64,000 bases of DNA from Planococcus halotolerans (GTDB taxonomy: Bacteria > Bacillota > Bacilli > Bacillales_A > Planococcaceae). Shown one piece after another: positions 17,339 to 26,527 of this stretch (positions are counted from its first letter, which is position 1; each line of letters starts with the position of its first letter). The notes under the pieces were generated by a model that was not told where the DNA came from, did no database searches, and saw only the letters and a list, made by a program, of their open reading frames with translations. The stretch lies in assembly GCF_003289955.1 (NCBI RefSeq), contig NZ_QLZR01000004.1:248001-312000 (forward strand). The letters are read 5' to 3'. The position numbers and the translations under genes are program-made.

Positions 17339-17843
17339 GAATAACGCCATCCTTTCCTGCTAACTCTTGTTTCAACGCTTCCATCGCCCGTCCGGATTTC
17401 GTTTTTACTTTCGCTTCCGTCCATCCCAATATGTATGCTGTGTCTTTGATGGGGAATTCCTGGATTTTCCGGAGGATGATGACATCCCGGTAATCTTTCT
17501 TGAGGCGATTGATGGCATCGTACAATTCAAGTATTTGTTCTTTTTTTTCTGCAGAAGCATCCGGAGCGATTGAGGAAGCCTCCTGATCGTGTTCATCGCC
17601 CCAGGAGAAAAACTGGATGATCCGTTTTTTACGGAAATAATCAAACGTTACATTGCGTGCAATTTTTAATAGCCACGTCGCAGGGGATGCTTCTCCATTG
17701 AATGAAGACATGCCTTTATGTGCTTTATAGAACGTTTCCTGTGTCAGGTCTTCTGCATTTTCCTTATTGCGCACCAAAAGAAATATATAACGGTAGACCC
17801 GATCACTGTGTTCATGGTAATAGTTTTCAATTTGCTGGTTCAC
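17325..17843 (-). CDS. ECF-type RNA polymerase sigma factor
   Basis: 172 residues from the GTG at 17843, which has AAGGAGG 8 bases upstream; a longer frame to 17903 lacks a site. Region 2: YRYIFLLVRNKENAEDLTQETFYKAHKG and WLLKIARNVTFDYFRKK. Region 4: LKKDYRDVIILRKIQEFPIKDTAYILGWTEAKVKTKSGRAMEAL with its helix-turn-helix. A Ser/Ala-rich linker joins them. It directs RNA polymerase to a small regulon, probably envelope stress, held in check by the adjacent membrane protein. I could not find a convincing autoregulatory ECF promoter. Confidence 0.85.
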   Translation of the reverse strand: MNQQIENYYHEHSDRVYRYIFLLVRNKENAEDLTQETFYKAHKGMSSFNGEASPATWLLKIARNVTFDYFRKKRIIQFFSWGDEHDQEASSIAPDASAEKKEQILELYDAINRLKKDYRDVIILRKIQEFPIKDTAYILGWTEAKVKTKSGRAMEALKQELAGKDGVIHESF

Positions 17844-17986
17844 GATGTTCGCCTCCTTATATAAGAATAGACGAAAGGGGAATAGGGAAGTATCGCTTTT
17901 CATAAATATTTCAATTTTTTTACAGGAGTATCTCCTTGTTTGAAAGAAGCTGCGAAAGGAAATTAAGAATAGACGAGGTGATATTT

Positions 17987-18667
17987 ATGTGGGATTATTC
18001 GTTTATTGTGCTTTATGCGTTAATCATTGCTCTGGTCATCGAAATTGGAGTTTTGCTTTTCCGGATGACAGGGCTGAATAGGGAAGTTGCACGCTATCAG
18101 GTCATCTCCATGTTGACTGGTACTGGCTTTACAACACAGGAATCTGCATTGATCATTGATCATCCGATCCGCAGAAGAATCAGCAGCGGATTGATCTTAT
18201 TCGGTTATTTCTCATTGGCTGTAATCATTTCTTCCATTGCCACAATTCTTTCCAATGATCTTCGGATTGAATTATTAATTGCCGTTATAGTCGGTTTAAT
18301 CGTTATATTATTGATCTTTAAGAATAAACCGGTCTTTACTACTTTAGAAAATCGCTTCGAGCATGAAATGGATACTGAATACAACCTGGAAGACTGGCCC
18401 ATGAAGACGGCTCTCGCTCTTGATGAGGACGAGATGGTCGCAATCATTGAAATCAAACATGATTCCGACTACATCGGTGCCCCGGGAAGGGCTTTAGTCG
18501 AAGAGAACCTCGATATCGTTTTGCTCATCATCCGGAGGGGAGATGAAATCCTGCGCTTTGATCTATTTGAAGTGGAATTGCAGGAAGGCGATAAAATTAT
18601 GATTATCGGAAAAGAAGATGATGTTAAGAGAAGGTATAAAGGAATGCTGTCGGAGGATGAAACGTAA
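17987..18667 (+). CDS. Membrane protein with TrkA-C (RCK_C) domain
   Basis: 226 residues from the ATG at 17987 (GAGGTG upstream). Two or three membrane helices occupy residues 1-125, with a conserved loop TGTGFTTQESALI resembling the pore-lining motif of Trk-type proteins. The C-terminal ~85 residues form a TrkA-C domain (APGRALVEENLDIVLLIIRRGDE ... VELQEGDKIMIIGKEDDV), which binds ligands such as c-di-AMP or nucleotides in potassium channels and transporters. Divergent from the ECF operon. Whether it transports ions itself is unclear. Confidence 0.75.
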   Translation: MWDYSFIVLYALIIALVIEIGVLLFRMTGLNREVARYQVISMLTGTGFTTQESALIIDHPIRRRISSGLILFGYFSLAVIISSIATILSNDLRIELLIAVIVGLIVILLIFKNKPVFTTLENRFEHEMDTEYNLEDWPMKTALALDEDEMVAIIEIKHDSDYIGAPGRALVEENLDIVLLIIRRGDEILRFDLFEVELQEGDKIMIIGKEDDVKRRYKGMLSEDET

Positions 18668-18716
18668 AATCTCTAAACAGAAATGCAGACATTCGAAATT
18701 AGTCTTAATTAAACAG

Positions 18717-18751
18717 GAAAGCCCATTCAAATGTGAATGGGCTTTTTTTTT
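18717..18751 (+). terminator. Intrinsic terminator after TrkA-C gene
   Basis: AAAGCCCATTCA-aatg-TGAATGGGCTTT followed by T residues; the T run overlaps the stop codon of the converging gene. Confidence 0.85.
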
Positions 18752-19244
18752 AGTCATTTTGTCGCTGTCGTTCAAGCGTATAACCGATTCCCGTCAAAGA
18801 AAGCATAGCAATAGCAACAAACTTTTCGTTCAGCCACACGCCTTTGATCCGTGGCACAAGTTCGGGAAATTCCGATTCCAGCCCTTTTGCTCCAGGAAAA
18901 GCAAAGCTGATTCCCTGAGAAGCCCAAAAGAAAGCAGGAAGCATCGCGGCCATTTGTGTATCCCTTTGCAGATATTCTCCTTTTCTTAGAAGTAAATACA
19001 TACCGGCGCCTCCAAGAAAAGTGGCAATTGTGATGGACATCGCATCGTGGAATTTTGCGTGCGGCGGCCAGTTCGGATTGAACAGATGTGTCTTGTTCCA
19101 GTCGGCTATAAAACCGCCCACTGTGGTTAATCCAGCTACTGTAACAAGCAGAAGCTTTCCCGTTGGTATAATCTGTTTTTGCTGCACTGGAGCAGGTCGT
19201 GCTTTCCGATGTTCGGTTCGGAGCTGAAGTTTTTTATCCGGCAT
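18750..19244 (-). CDS. Hypothetical four-helix membrane protein
   Basis: 164 residues from the ATG at 19244 (GGAGG 7 bases upstream). After a basic N-terminus, about four hydrophobic segments alternate with loops; a loop with NPNWPPHAKFHDA is striking and could bind a ligand. I do not know a characterised relative; it resembles uncharacterised DUF6640-like membrane proteins. It stands alone and converges on the TrkA-C gene. Confidence 0.6.
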   Translation of the reverse strand: MPDKKLQLRTEHRKARPAPVQQKQIIPTGKLLLVTVAGLTTVGGFIADWNKTHLFNPNWPPHAKFHDAMSITIATFLGGAGMYLLLRKGEYLQRDTQMAAMLPAFFWASQGISFAFPGAKGLESEFPELVPRIKGVWLNEKFVAIAMLSLTGIGYTLERQRQND

Positions 19245-19478
19245 TTTCATTCCTCCTTATCTACCTGTATGTAAATTTAACATTAGCTAATCGACATACA
19301 AGTTTCAATCAAAAGTAAACAGCAGTTACAGATGTTGTTTCTTTGTAAAGGGGGATAACTATCCAATAATAATAAGCTAATACAAGTTAATCTCTTTCTG
19401 CGAATTTACATAAATAAGGTTTTCATTTCTTCAAAGCGGTTAAAGAAGACTATACGTTATGAAAGGGAGGCAAAAAAC

Positions 19479-19907
19479 ATGAAAGTCCCAGAAATTATGA
19501 CGGCTGATGTTGAAACATGTTCACCTGATGCGACTCTTCAGGAAGTGGCTATCCGAATGCTGGAACTTGATGTAGGTTCAATCCCGGTCAGCGATGATGA
19601 TAAACTGCATGGCATCATTACAGACAGGGATATTGTCACTAGAGGAATTGCGGCACAGTTCGCACTCGACACCCCGGTATCGCGAATCCTTTCTTCTGAT
19701 ATGATTACGGGTACACCGGATATGGATGTGGAAGATGCCGCCAGCCTGATGGCTTCAAATCAGATTCGCCGTTTGCCGATTGTCGAAAACGATAAAGTGG
19801 TCGGAATCGTCTCTCTGGGTGATATCGCAGTCAAAGATCCATCTGATGAAGATGCGGAAATAGCTCTTGAAGATATATCGGAACCGGCCAAGCCGAATAA
19901 AGAATAA
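19479..19907 (+). CDS. CBS-domain pair protein
   Basis: 142 residues forming two CBS domains: residues ~7-60 (MTADVETCSPDATLQEVA ... HGIITDRDIVTRG) and ~72-125 (MITGTPDMDVEDAASLM ... VVGIVSLGDIAV). CBS pairs bind adenosyl ligands and act as energy or redox sensors. An acidic tail follows. AAAGGGAGG precedes the ATG. It resembles the stand-alone stress-related CBS proteins of Bacillus such as YhcV; the ligand and partner are unknown. Confidence 0.85.
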   Translation: MKVPEIMTADVETCSPDATLQEVAIRMLELDVGSIPVSDDDKLHGIITDRDIVTRGIAAQFALDTPVSRILSSDMITGTPDMDVEDAASLMASNQIRRLPIVENDKVVGIVSLGDIAVKDPSDEDAEIALEDISEPAKPNKE

Positions 19908-19918
19908 ATGAAAGAATT

Positions 19919-19953
19919 AAGGTTAGCCGTACATGACTGGTTAACCTTTTTTT
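19919..19953 (+). terminator. Intrinsic terminator after CBS gene
   Basis: AAGGTTAgCC pairs with GGtTAACCTT, followed by seven T residues. Confidence 0.8.
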
Positions 19954-20040
19954 GATTGCAGACAACGCAGGAAATAGCAGTTTAGCATTTAACCGAAGGA
20001 GAACAAAGAGAGGCTCAATTTAACCGGAGGAGTGGATCGA

Positions 20041-20754
20041 ATGAAAACCCAAAATGGATTTCCAACAGCTGCCAGACAATTGAAACCCGAAAAGCGTATG
20101 AGAATTGCTGCAACAGCCGCTGCCAGCAATAAGCGGCTGCATGCCACAGATCACGGCGGTGATAAAGGTTCGGTCAAACGTGTCGATATGGAGCGGGTCG
20201 AAGCGATTATCAGGCTGTGGCCTGATACTTCACGTATGGCAGCCGAGCAGACCATCGGCTTTTACGGACCGCCGAATGAAGCAACAGAAAGCCGCCTGTT
20301 CTGGTACTATAACTTCCCATGGAAACGGACGGTCGTTTACCGTGATGAGATTCCACATGATTTTCCCGAACCGCATTCAGATATGCTGGAATCGGTGATA
20401 GATTACCATGTGCCGCCTGAAAAAATCAGTGATGTTATAGCCTTTGACGGCAGTATCATCGTGGACAGAACCAAAGGGGAAGTGGCGGCCCGCTGTGATG
20501 TGGAAGCAGCGAACATCCTGGCATTGAACATGATGCATGAGATTGTTACCGGCAAAAAGACGGTGAAACAAGCTAGGAAATTCAATGCAAAGGAAATATC
20601 GGCGTATATCATGAACCGGCCGGCTCCTTATGCGGAAACACTGCAATTCGAACTTCCGCCTGGCAAACAATACGACACAGACAAGATGGCTATTGCCGAT
20701 AAAGCAGCCGTTCAGGCTTTGAAAAAAGTGAAGGATATTTTAGTAGGGAAGTAA
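20041..20754 (+). CDS. Conserved hypothetical protein (paralog of the gene at 63683)
   Basis: 237 residues from the ATG at 20041; GGAGG lies 10 bases upstream, while a GTG at 20032 nearly touches it. Landmarks: HGGDKGS near residue 40, FYGPPNEAT near 80, PWKRTVVYRDEIPH near 100 and a Cys-containing SARC-like region (EVAARCDVEAANILALNM). No membrane helices. A paralog begins at 63683. I do not recognise a named family. It is 41 bases upstream of pyruvate oxidase, so likely the same transcript and possibly a stress function. A duplicated TTTAACCG(a/g)AGGAG block precedes it. Confidence 0.65.
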   Translation: MKTQNGFPTAARQLKPEKRMRIAATAAASNKRLHATDHGGDKGSVKRVDMERVEAIIRLWPDTSRMAAEQTIGFYGPPNEATESRLFWYYNFPWKRTVVYRDEIPHDFPEPHSDMLESVIDYHVPPEKISDVIAFDGSIIVDRTKGEVAARCDVEAANILALNMMHEIVTGKKTVKQARKFNAKEISAYIMNRPAPYAETLQFELPPGKQYDTDKMAIADKAAVQALKKVKDILVGK

Positions 20755-20795
20755 ATAGCCATTATTTTTATTCAGAAGCCAAAAGGAGTGAAGGG

Positions 20796-22400
20796 ATGTT
20801 CGAAAAAAAAGCAGGAGCTTACGTCATTGATCTATTGAAGCAATGGCAGGTCAATCATATATACGGTATGCCGGGTGATTCAATCAATGAATTCATGGAA
20901 GAACTGCGTAAGGAAGAGGCCATTCGATTTATCCAGATCCGTCATGAAGAAACCGGTGCACTTGCTGCTGCTGCATATTCCAAATTAACCGGGCAAATCG
21001 GCGTCTGCATGTCTATTGCTGGTCCTGGAGCGGTTCATCTGCAAAATGGCTTGTATGACGCGAAAAAAGATAAAGTGCCGGTGCTGGCGATAGTCGGACA
21101 GGTAAGCAGTGAAGTGGTGGGGACGGATAATTTCCAGGAACTGAAACTGGAATCGATGTTTGAACAGGTTGCGGTTTACAACAGGCGTGTACAGACAGCC
21201 GAACAGCTGCCGGATATGCTGAATCAGGCAATTCGGACAGCGTATGCAGAAAACGGTCCAGCAGTGCTGATTGTTTCGGACGATTTGTTCAGCACGAAGA
21301 TAAAATATGAAAAACCAATGACTTCAGCTTCCTATTCACAACCGAAAATCAGAGCGGCAGCGGAAGACCTGAAAAAGGCGGCAGAATTGATTGAAGCAGC
21401 AAAAAAACCGGTCATATTAGCTGGCAAAGGGGCAAAAGGATCAGTTGCCGAGGTTCTGATGTTTGCTGAAGAAATCAAAGCACCGGTTATCGCTTCGTTT
21501 CCTTCAAAAGGATTGATTCCTGACGAGCATCCCAATCATATGGGCCATCTGGGGCAATTAGGGACTGAACCGGCTAAGGAAGTGATGAAAGAAGCGGATC
21601 TCCTGATATTGGCGGGGACTGCCTATCCTTATCGGGATTATTTGCCGAATGATGCACCAGCCATCCAGATAGATATCGATCCGGCTGTTATAGGCAAATA
21701 TTATCCGGTAACTATAGGCATTGCCAGTGAACTCGACCCTGTAATGGCTTGGCTTATAGAGAATATTGAACCGAAACAGGAAGACTTCCTTAAAAAATAT
21801 CAGGAAAAACGAGATAAATGGAATCAGCAATTGCAGCAGGGGATGGAGAAGGAAACTGAACAGCTGCAGCCGCAGCAAGTAATAGCAGAAGTGCAGGACA
21901 TTTTGGAACCTGGAGCGGTCGTATCACTCGACGTAGGAAGCGTGACGCTCTGGTCCGCACGTTTTTTAAAACTGACAGATCAAAAACTGGTCGTTTCCGC
22001 ATGGATTGCAACGATGGGTTGTGGTTTGCCAGGTGCTATAGCCGGTAAACTGGCATATCCGGAGAAACAAGTGATTGCTTTAATCGGTGATGGCGGTTTT
22101 TCAATGGGTATGCAGGATTTTGTAACAGCGGTCAAATACGATTTGCCAATCATTATTGTGATTATGAACAACCAGAAAATTCAATTGATAGAAACCGAAC
22201 AGGAAGAAATGGGGAACAAACCGACGAATATTGAGCTGGCGAATATAGATTTTGCGGCGTTTGCTGAAGCATGCGGCGGTTTAGGCTATACAGCCAGAAA
22301 CCGGCAGGAGTTAAAAGATGTGCTGGAAAAGGCAAAAGTGAGCAACAAAGCTGCAGTAATAGATGCATACGTGGAAGATATTGATTTTGAGACGCTGTAA
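20796..22400 (+). CDS. Thiamine-diphosphate-dependent pyruvate oxidase (YdaP/PoxB-like)
   Basis: 534 residues. N-terminal PYR domain with the catalytic Glu in QIRHEETGALAA (about residue 50), middle FAD/Rossmann domain (PVILAGKGAKG; IDIDP), and C-terminal PP domain with the ThDP/Mg motif GDGGFSMGMQDF ... IIVIMNN. This order and the short length fit the YdaP/pyruvate oxidase branch rather than acetolactate synthase. The enzyme decarboxylates pyruvate oxidatively to acetate or acetyl phosphate. In B. subtilis ydaP is a SigB general-stress gene; regulation here is not proven. Confidence 0.85.
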   Translation: MFEKKAGAYVIDLLKQWQVNHIYGMPGDSINEFMEELRKEEAIRFIQIRHEETGALAAAAYSKLTGQIGVCMSIAGPGAVHLQNGLYDAKKDKVPVLAIVGQVSSEVVGTDNFQELKLESMFEQVAVYNRRVQTAEQLPDMLNQAIRTAYAENGPAVLIVSDDLFSTKIKYEKPMTSASYSQPKIRAAAEDLKKAAELIEAAKKPVILAGKGAKGSVAEVLMFAEEIKAPVIASFPSKGLIPDEHPNHMGHLGQLGTEPAKEVMKEADLLILAGTAYPYRDYLPNDAPAIQIDIDPAVIGKYYPVTIGIASELDPVMAWLIENIEPKQEDFLKKYQEKRDKWNQQLQQGMEKETEQLQPQQVIAEVQDILEPGAVVSLDVGSVTLWSARFLKLTDQKLVVSAWIATMGCGLPGAIAGKLAYPEKQVIALIGDGGFSMGMQDFVTAVKYDLPIIIVIMNNQKIQLIETEQEEMGNKPTNIELANIDFAAFAEACGGLGYTARNRQELKDVLEKAKVSNKAAVIDAYVEDIDFETL

Positions 22401-22500
22401 AATTAGATCAAAGATGAATTGGAAGACTTGATATGATAGAAATTATAATGCAGCAAACAATAAAAATTAAATACGGTATAGAGATTCCGGTAAAAAAATA

Positions 22501-22543
22501 AAAACGAAATTGCTGACAGTTCCACAGGCGATTTCGTTTTTTT
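22501..22543 (+). terminator. Intrinsic terminator after pyruvate oxidase
   Basis: AAAACGAAATTGC pairs with GCGATTTCGTTTT, followed by Ts. The rest of 22401-22844 is AT-rich with no gene I can support. Confidence 0.8.
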
Positions 22544-22844
22544 ATTTTGAGACAGCATCAGAGCTTAAATAAATGGTGTCACCAATTTCGATAGTTATTA
22601 AAAAGAAACGCAGTTAGAACAACTGTAAACGTGATTATATGTGATAATCTGAAATTCGAGTGATTTCATCAAAAAAACAGCTTTCGTCTCAATATCAAAA
22701 GTATACTTATGTTTTGATACGTAACTTCCTATAATTTATATTATGTAACCTTAATTATTTTTTTAACTCTAATACCCATTGATGCTCCTCTTCTCACTCT
22801 GCAGTTGCTACATATGTTATCTTACTGCGCCTCATAACAATTTA

Positions 22845-22884
22845 AAAGCACGCAAGCCACATTTACTAGCGGCTTACGTGCTTC
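22845..22884 (-). terminator. Intrinsic terminator of the exonuclease gene
   Basis: On the minus strand AAGCACGTAAGCC pairs with GGCTTGCGTGCTT, then TTT. Confidence 0.75.
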
Positions 22885-22897
22885 TTTATTTATTGGA

Positions 22898-23506
22898 TTA
22901 CAACCGGTCTATACAAAACTGATAAATCGCAGCTGTTGCCAGACAGTCACCAAGCGCATCATGGGCATTATGCTCAAGCTCCAGAAATGCTGATAAAGTC
23001 GTCAGCTTATGGTTCGGTGTCTCTGGTATCACTTTACGCGCCAGTTTCACTGTATCGATCACCGTGTACTCCGGTATCGGCGTTATTTCTTCCAACGCGT
23101 ACAGGAATCCCATATCAAACGGCGCATTATGTGCGATGATCGGCATTCCTCCGATGAATTGGATCAATTCATGTGCAACTTCCTCAATAACCGGTGCATC
23201 ACGCACATCAGCATTTGTAATGCCAGTAATCCGTGTGATTGTGCTCGAGATATGCTGTTCAGGATTAATCGTTAAATACATGGTGTCCTTATGCATATGG
23301 TTAATGTATTTTACGGCACCGATTTGAATGATTTTATCACTTCCGGCACGCAGGCCGGTCGTCTCAAAATCGAGTACAACATAATCATCGACCCGTTTCA
23401 TACTGGATTTGTACTTTCGCGGTTTTGCTGGAGCATTACGTGTCCACTTCGGACGGGTTTCGCGCATTTTCTGATCGAGAATTTCTCTTGGGCTCGGGCG
23501 TTCCAT
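22898..23506 (-). CDS. DnaQ-like 3'-5' exonuclease
   Basis: 202 residues. DEDDh exonuclease motifs in order: Exo I VVLDFETTG (~residue 43), Exo II IIAHNAPFDMGFL (~125), Exo III HDALGDCLAT (~180) with the catalytic His. A basic N-terminal 40 residues (RETRPKWTRNAPAKPRKYKS) may bind nucleic acid. AAAGGAG precedes the ATG. Stand-alone DnaQ-fold enzymes of this length act in DNA repair or RNA turnover; the substrate is not predictable. Confidence 0.85.
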   Translation of the reverse strand: MERPSPREILDQKMRETRPKWTRNAPAKPRKYKSSMKRVDDYVVLDFETTGLRAGSDKIIQIGAVKYINHMHKDTMYLTINPEQHISSTITRITGITNADVRDAPVIEEVAHELIQFIGGMPIIAHNAPFDMGFLYALEEITPIPEYTVIDTVKLARKVIPETPNHKLTTLSAFLELEHNAHDALGDCLATAAIYQFCIDRL

Positions 23507-23556
23507 CTAATCACTCCTTTTACTCCTGCAGTGTCTCTGCACGAGCTTGCAACATC

Positions 23557-25563
23557 CTACAGGCCACTTGTACGTTTCATATCACGTATTGCCTGTATCG
23601 ACAGCCTTACCAATAATACTACACTTAGAAACAAGCCTGCATAAGATGCTATATTTAAATATACCGCATACGCAGTGTCAATAAACTGTGCTATTGCCAG
23701 TAAAGCTGCTGACACGAGACCAAATGTGATGCCGGTCATCAGCAATACGAAGCGTGAAAATAATTGCGTGACGAACATGGAATTATGTTTGTCCGAAAAT
23801 ACGTCGTGATGCAAGATCACTTTGCCAGACTCCACACGCTGGACAAGCCGGTCCAATCTTTTAGGCACTTTCATTAACTCCGGAAGCCATACAGCCAGCT
23901 CTTCTTCCAATTTTTCTTTTGTTGCTGAAGGCTGTGTAAAAGGTTTAAACAGATAAGAAGCTTTATACTTTTTGGCAAATGTCTTGGATTCCCTGAACAT
24001 ATCGAAATTCGGATCCATCGTGTGGATCGTGCTGTCGAGAACGATTAAAGCCCGTAACGCCGTACCCACAGGCGGATAGAATTTTAAACCGAAATCCCGA
24101 ACGATATCAAACATGGAATGAATCAGTTCCCGTGTAGGGATCTTATCGATATAAGAGATGCGCATGAGGCTTTGGCCGATGGCGTATTCAAATTTCTTTC
24201 TGTCTATGCTGTGGGTGTCCTGTACAAGCGCCATAACAGCGTCAGCCATAACTTCTGCATCATTCTGCTGAATACCGATAACAAACAGGTTCAGCGCCTT
24301 CTGCTGTTCATCAGACAGCCTTCCGACTGCGCCGAAGTCCAGAATGATCGGACTGCCGTCCATACGATCGATGAAGATATTGCCAGGATGCGGATCTGCA
24401 TGGAAAATGCCGTTGAAAAACATCTGTTCCAGATAAGAGAAAAGAATAGTCCGCGCAAATTCACTGCGATCGACCTGGTATCGGTCAAATAATTCCTGTC
24501 CTTTCGCAATGCTTTTGCCTTCCAGATATTCCAGCACGATTATTTTGTCATTGCTGAATTCCGTATAGACTTTTGGAACCTTGATGTCATATTCGCTTTT
24601 TCCAATAATATTACCGAGCTGAACTGTATTGCGTATCTCAATATTGAAGTTCACTTCTTCACGCATATTGCTGGCAAAACCGATTGCCAGATCCCGGATG
24701 CCGATGCTGTTGATCCAAGCAGATTTCACGGACAGCCATTCGGTAAACGCCACCAGTAAGTTCAAATCATCTCTCATGATGCTTCGAATATCAGGACGCA
24801 GCAGTTTCACGACCACTTCATCACCATTTCTCAAGAGCGCTTTATGAACTTGCCCGATGGACCCCGCAGCAATCGGTTCCTTGTCCACTTCTGCAAAAAC
24901 ATCCTGGATTCTGTATGGCAGCTTTTCATTTAATAAACGCTGCACTTGTTCACTGGTCAGGGGTTTGACATTTTGCTGCAATGAACCCAGTTCTCTGATA
25001 AATGCAGGTGGAAACAATTCGGTGTGGGTCGAAAGCATCTGGCCGAATTTTATAAATATGCCTCCGCTTTCCTCCAGCGTAACGCGGAAAGCCCGCGCCA
25101 GTTCAAGGTCATTCTCTCCGCGGTGGCGTGCAAAGTCCAGCGCCTGAGAAAATCCGTTGCGGACAGAAATCTCTAGAATTCTGCTGAGACGCCTCTGCTC
25201 TCTCAGCCGATTTCTCCAACGTATAAAAAAGATAGCTTTCCCAGTCTTTGGATCTCCCGATTCACCCAACTCCACAGGATCAAATAATTCAAAGAATAAA
25301 TACAATAACATCGAGATCAGCAGCATGCTGCCAATCCAAAGGATGGATGTTTCATCTTGAACAATTTGAATTGCGCCTAAATCCATATAGTCTGTAAAAC
25401 GCAAATAGGAATACCAGTAAAGGAATGTGGTAAGCACAATTCCTAAAGAAACAGAAAGTATGCGTTTTCGGATATCCACTTTAGGGCCCATCAAACGGCC
25501 GCTGATAATATAAATAAGGACAGCAATCACTAATAACTCAAGAAAAAACTTCAAAAATCCCAT
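23557..25563 (-). CDS. AarF/UbiB/ABC1 family protein kinase-like membrane protein
   Basis: 668 residues. N-terminal helices (~5-25, 35-55, 75-95), then the UbiB kinase-like core: KxGQ motif in IFIKFGQMLSTH (~175), Ala-rich loop AAGSIGQVHKALL, VVKLLRPDI, catalytic FHADPHPGN (~395) and metal-binding ILDFGAVG. Two C-terminal helices (~600-660). UbiB-type proteins bind ATP and support ubiquinone or other isoprenoid lipid metabolism; in a menaquinone-using Gram-positive the role is open. AAGGAG precedes the ATG. Separated by 50 bases from the exonuclease gene on the same strand. Confidence 0.9.
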   Translation of the reverse strand: MGFLKFFLELLVIAVLIYIISGRLMGPKVDIRKRILSVSLGIVLTTFLYWYSYLRFTDYMDLGAIQIVQDETSILWIGSMLLISMLLYLFFELFDPVELGESGDPKTGKAIFFIRWRNRLREQRRLSRILEISVRNGFSQALDFARHRGENDLELARAFRVTLEESGGIFIKFGQMLSTHTELFPPAFIRELGSLQQNVKPLTSEQVQRLLNEKLPYRIQDVFAEVDKEPIAAGSIGQVHKALLRNGDEVVVKLLRPDIRSIMRDDLNLLVAFTEWLSVKSAWINSIGIRDLAIGFASNMREEVNFNIEIRNTVQLGNIIGKSEYDIKVPKVYTEFSNDKIIVLEYLEGKSIAKGQELFDRYQVDRSEFARTILFSYLEQMFFNGIFHADPHPGNIFIDRMDGSPIILDFGAVGRLSDEQQKALNLFVIGIQQNDAEVMADAVMALVQDTHSIDRKKFEYAIGQSLMRISYIDKIPTRELIHSMFDIVRDFGLKFYPPVGTALRALIVLDSTIHTMDPNFDMFRESKTFAKKYKASYLFKPFTQPSATKEKLEEELAVWLPELMKVPKRLDRLVQRVESGKVILHHDVFSDKHNSMFVTQLFSRFVLLMTGITFGLVSAALLAIAQFIDTAYAVYLNIASYAGLFLSVVLLVRLSIQAIRDMKRTSGL

Positions 25564-25655
25564 TGGAGCAACTCCTTCGGATAATTATCAGAAAAAATCG
25601 TCAATATCATTTCGTTCAGTATACCAAAAAAAGATATTTAATTTTAATGAAAGAA

Positions 25656-25680
25656 AAAACCTCCTGATCAGGAGGTTTTC
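25656..25680 (-). terminator. Intrinsic terminator of the MBL-Nudix operon
   Basis: Perfect palindrome AAAACCTCCTGATCAGGAGG plus TTTT, followed on the minus strand by a T-rich tail. Confidence 0.8.
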
Positions 25681-25704
25681 ACAATAGCTAAAGAGAACAG
25701 GAAT

Positions 25705-26502
25705 TTATTTGAATGCTGGATTTTTCATGAATGAGGCGACCATATGCACCGTATCCCATTCCCGTTCGGAGAATTGTATAATTGGATAGTCGCCTGGAAA
25801 CAGGAAATCAGCAATTTCACGGGCAGACTTCCCTTCGCTCATAAGTGCCTGTACTTTGACGGAGATCCCTGCCAAATAACTGAGCTTTTTCTCAAGCAAC
25901 TCTCTTCCATTTTCAAGATATCCAGCATGGCTGCAGTAAATTGCTTCGAAATCGTGTTGAAGCACCAACTCGATCGATGCCATTATTTGTGGAATCGACT
26001 CCGTTTTCATACTGACTTTGGTTCTAGAAGAGACATATAAATCACCTGTAAACATGAGTTTTCTATCCTGATTATAAAGAGCGATATGGTCATCTGCATG
26101 TCCTGGTGTATATAGTGTCTTCCATTCAAGTGTATTAGAAACAATTTCTGACTTCAGTACACCTGGTGCAAATGCTTTTCTGCCTCCCCAGGTAAATTGC
26201 CGATAAGCTGGATATTCACCGTCCACCAAACAAACGGCAAGGCCAGCTGGATGAATATAAATAGGCTTATCCATATTATTTTGGATCCAGGCTGCGTTTC
26301 CTGTGTGGTCTTCGTGATTATGAGTGAGAATAACTTGTTTAAAAGTGTATGTGCGGAAAAAAGGCAGCAATTCTTCCTGTAAGATTTCAGGACCACAATC
26401 AATCAGCATGCCATCAACCAAATAAAGAAAAACCTTCTGTCCAATCGATTCAATCAAACCTTCAGCACAAATTACATTGTTACGTTCATAAACTTCCAGC
26501 AT
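25705..26502 (-). CDS. Metallo-beta-lactamase fold hydrolase
   Basis: 265 residues from the ATG at 26502 (AAAGGAAG upstream); longer in-frame extension to 26649 overlaps the upstream Nudix gene and was not used. Zinc motif THNHEDHTGN near residue 75 (HxHxDH), further ligands in TPGHADDHIAL and FTGDLYVS, and CSHAGYLENG. The overall pattern is that of glyoxalase II-like or MBL-fold phosphohydrolases/lactonases. It follows two Nudix genes on the same strand. Substrate unknown. Confidence 0.8.
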   Translation of the reverse strand: MLEVYERNNVICAEGLIESIGQKVFLYLVDGMLIDCGPEILQEELLPFFRTYTFKQVILTHNHEDHTGNAAWIQNNMDKPIYIHPAGLAVCLVDGEYPAYRQFTWGGRKAFAPGVLKSEIVSNTLEWKTLYTPGHADDHIALYNQDRKLMFTGDLYVSSRTKVSMKTESIPQIMASIELVLQHDFEAIYCSHAGYLENGRELLEKKLSYLAGISVKVQALMSEGKSAREIADFLFPGDYPIIQFSEREWDTVHMVASFMKNPAFK

Positions 26503-26527
26503 ATTAACTACACTTCCTTTGTGGCTC

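Noticed and set aside
17844..17935. ECF-type autoregulatory promoter upstream of the sigma gene
   Set aside because: A CGTC-like -10 is present but no AAC-type -35 at 16-17 bases was found.
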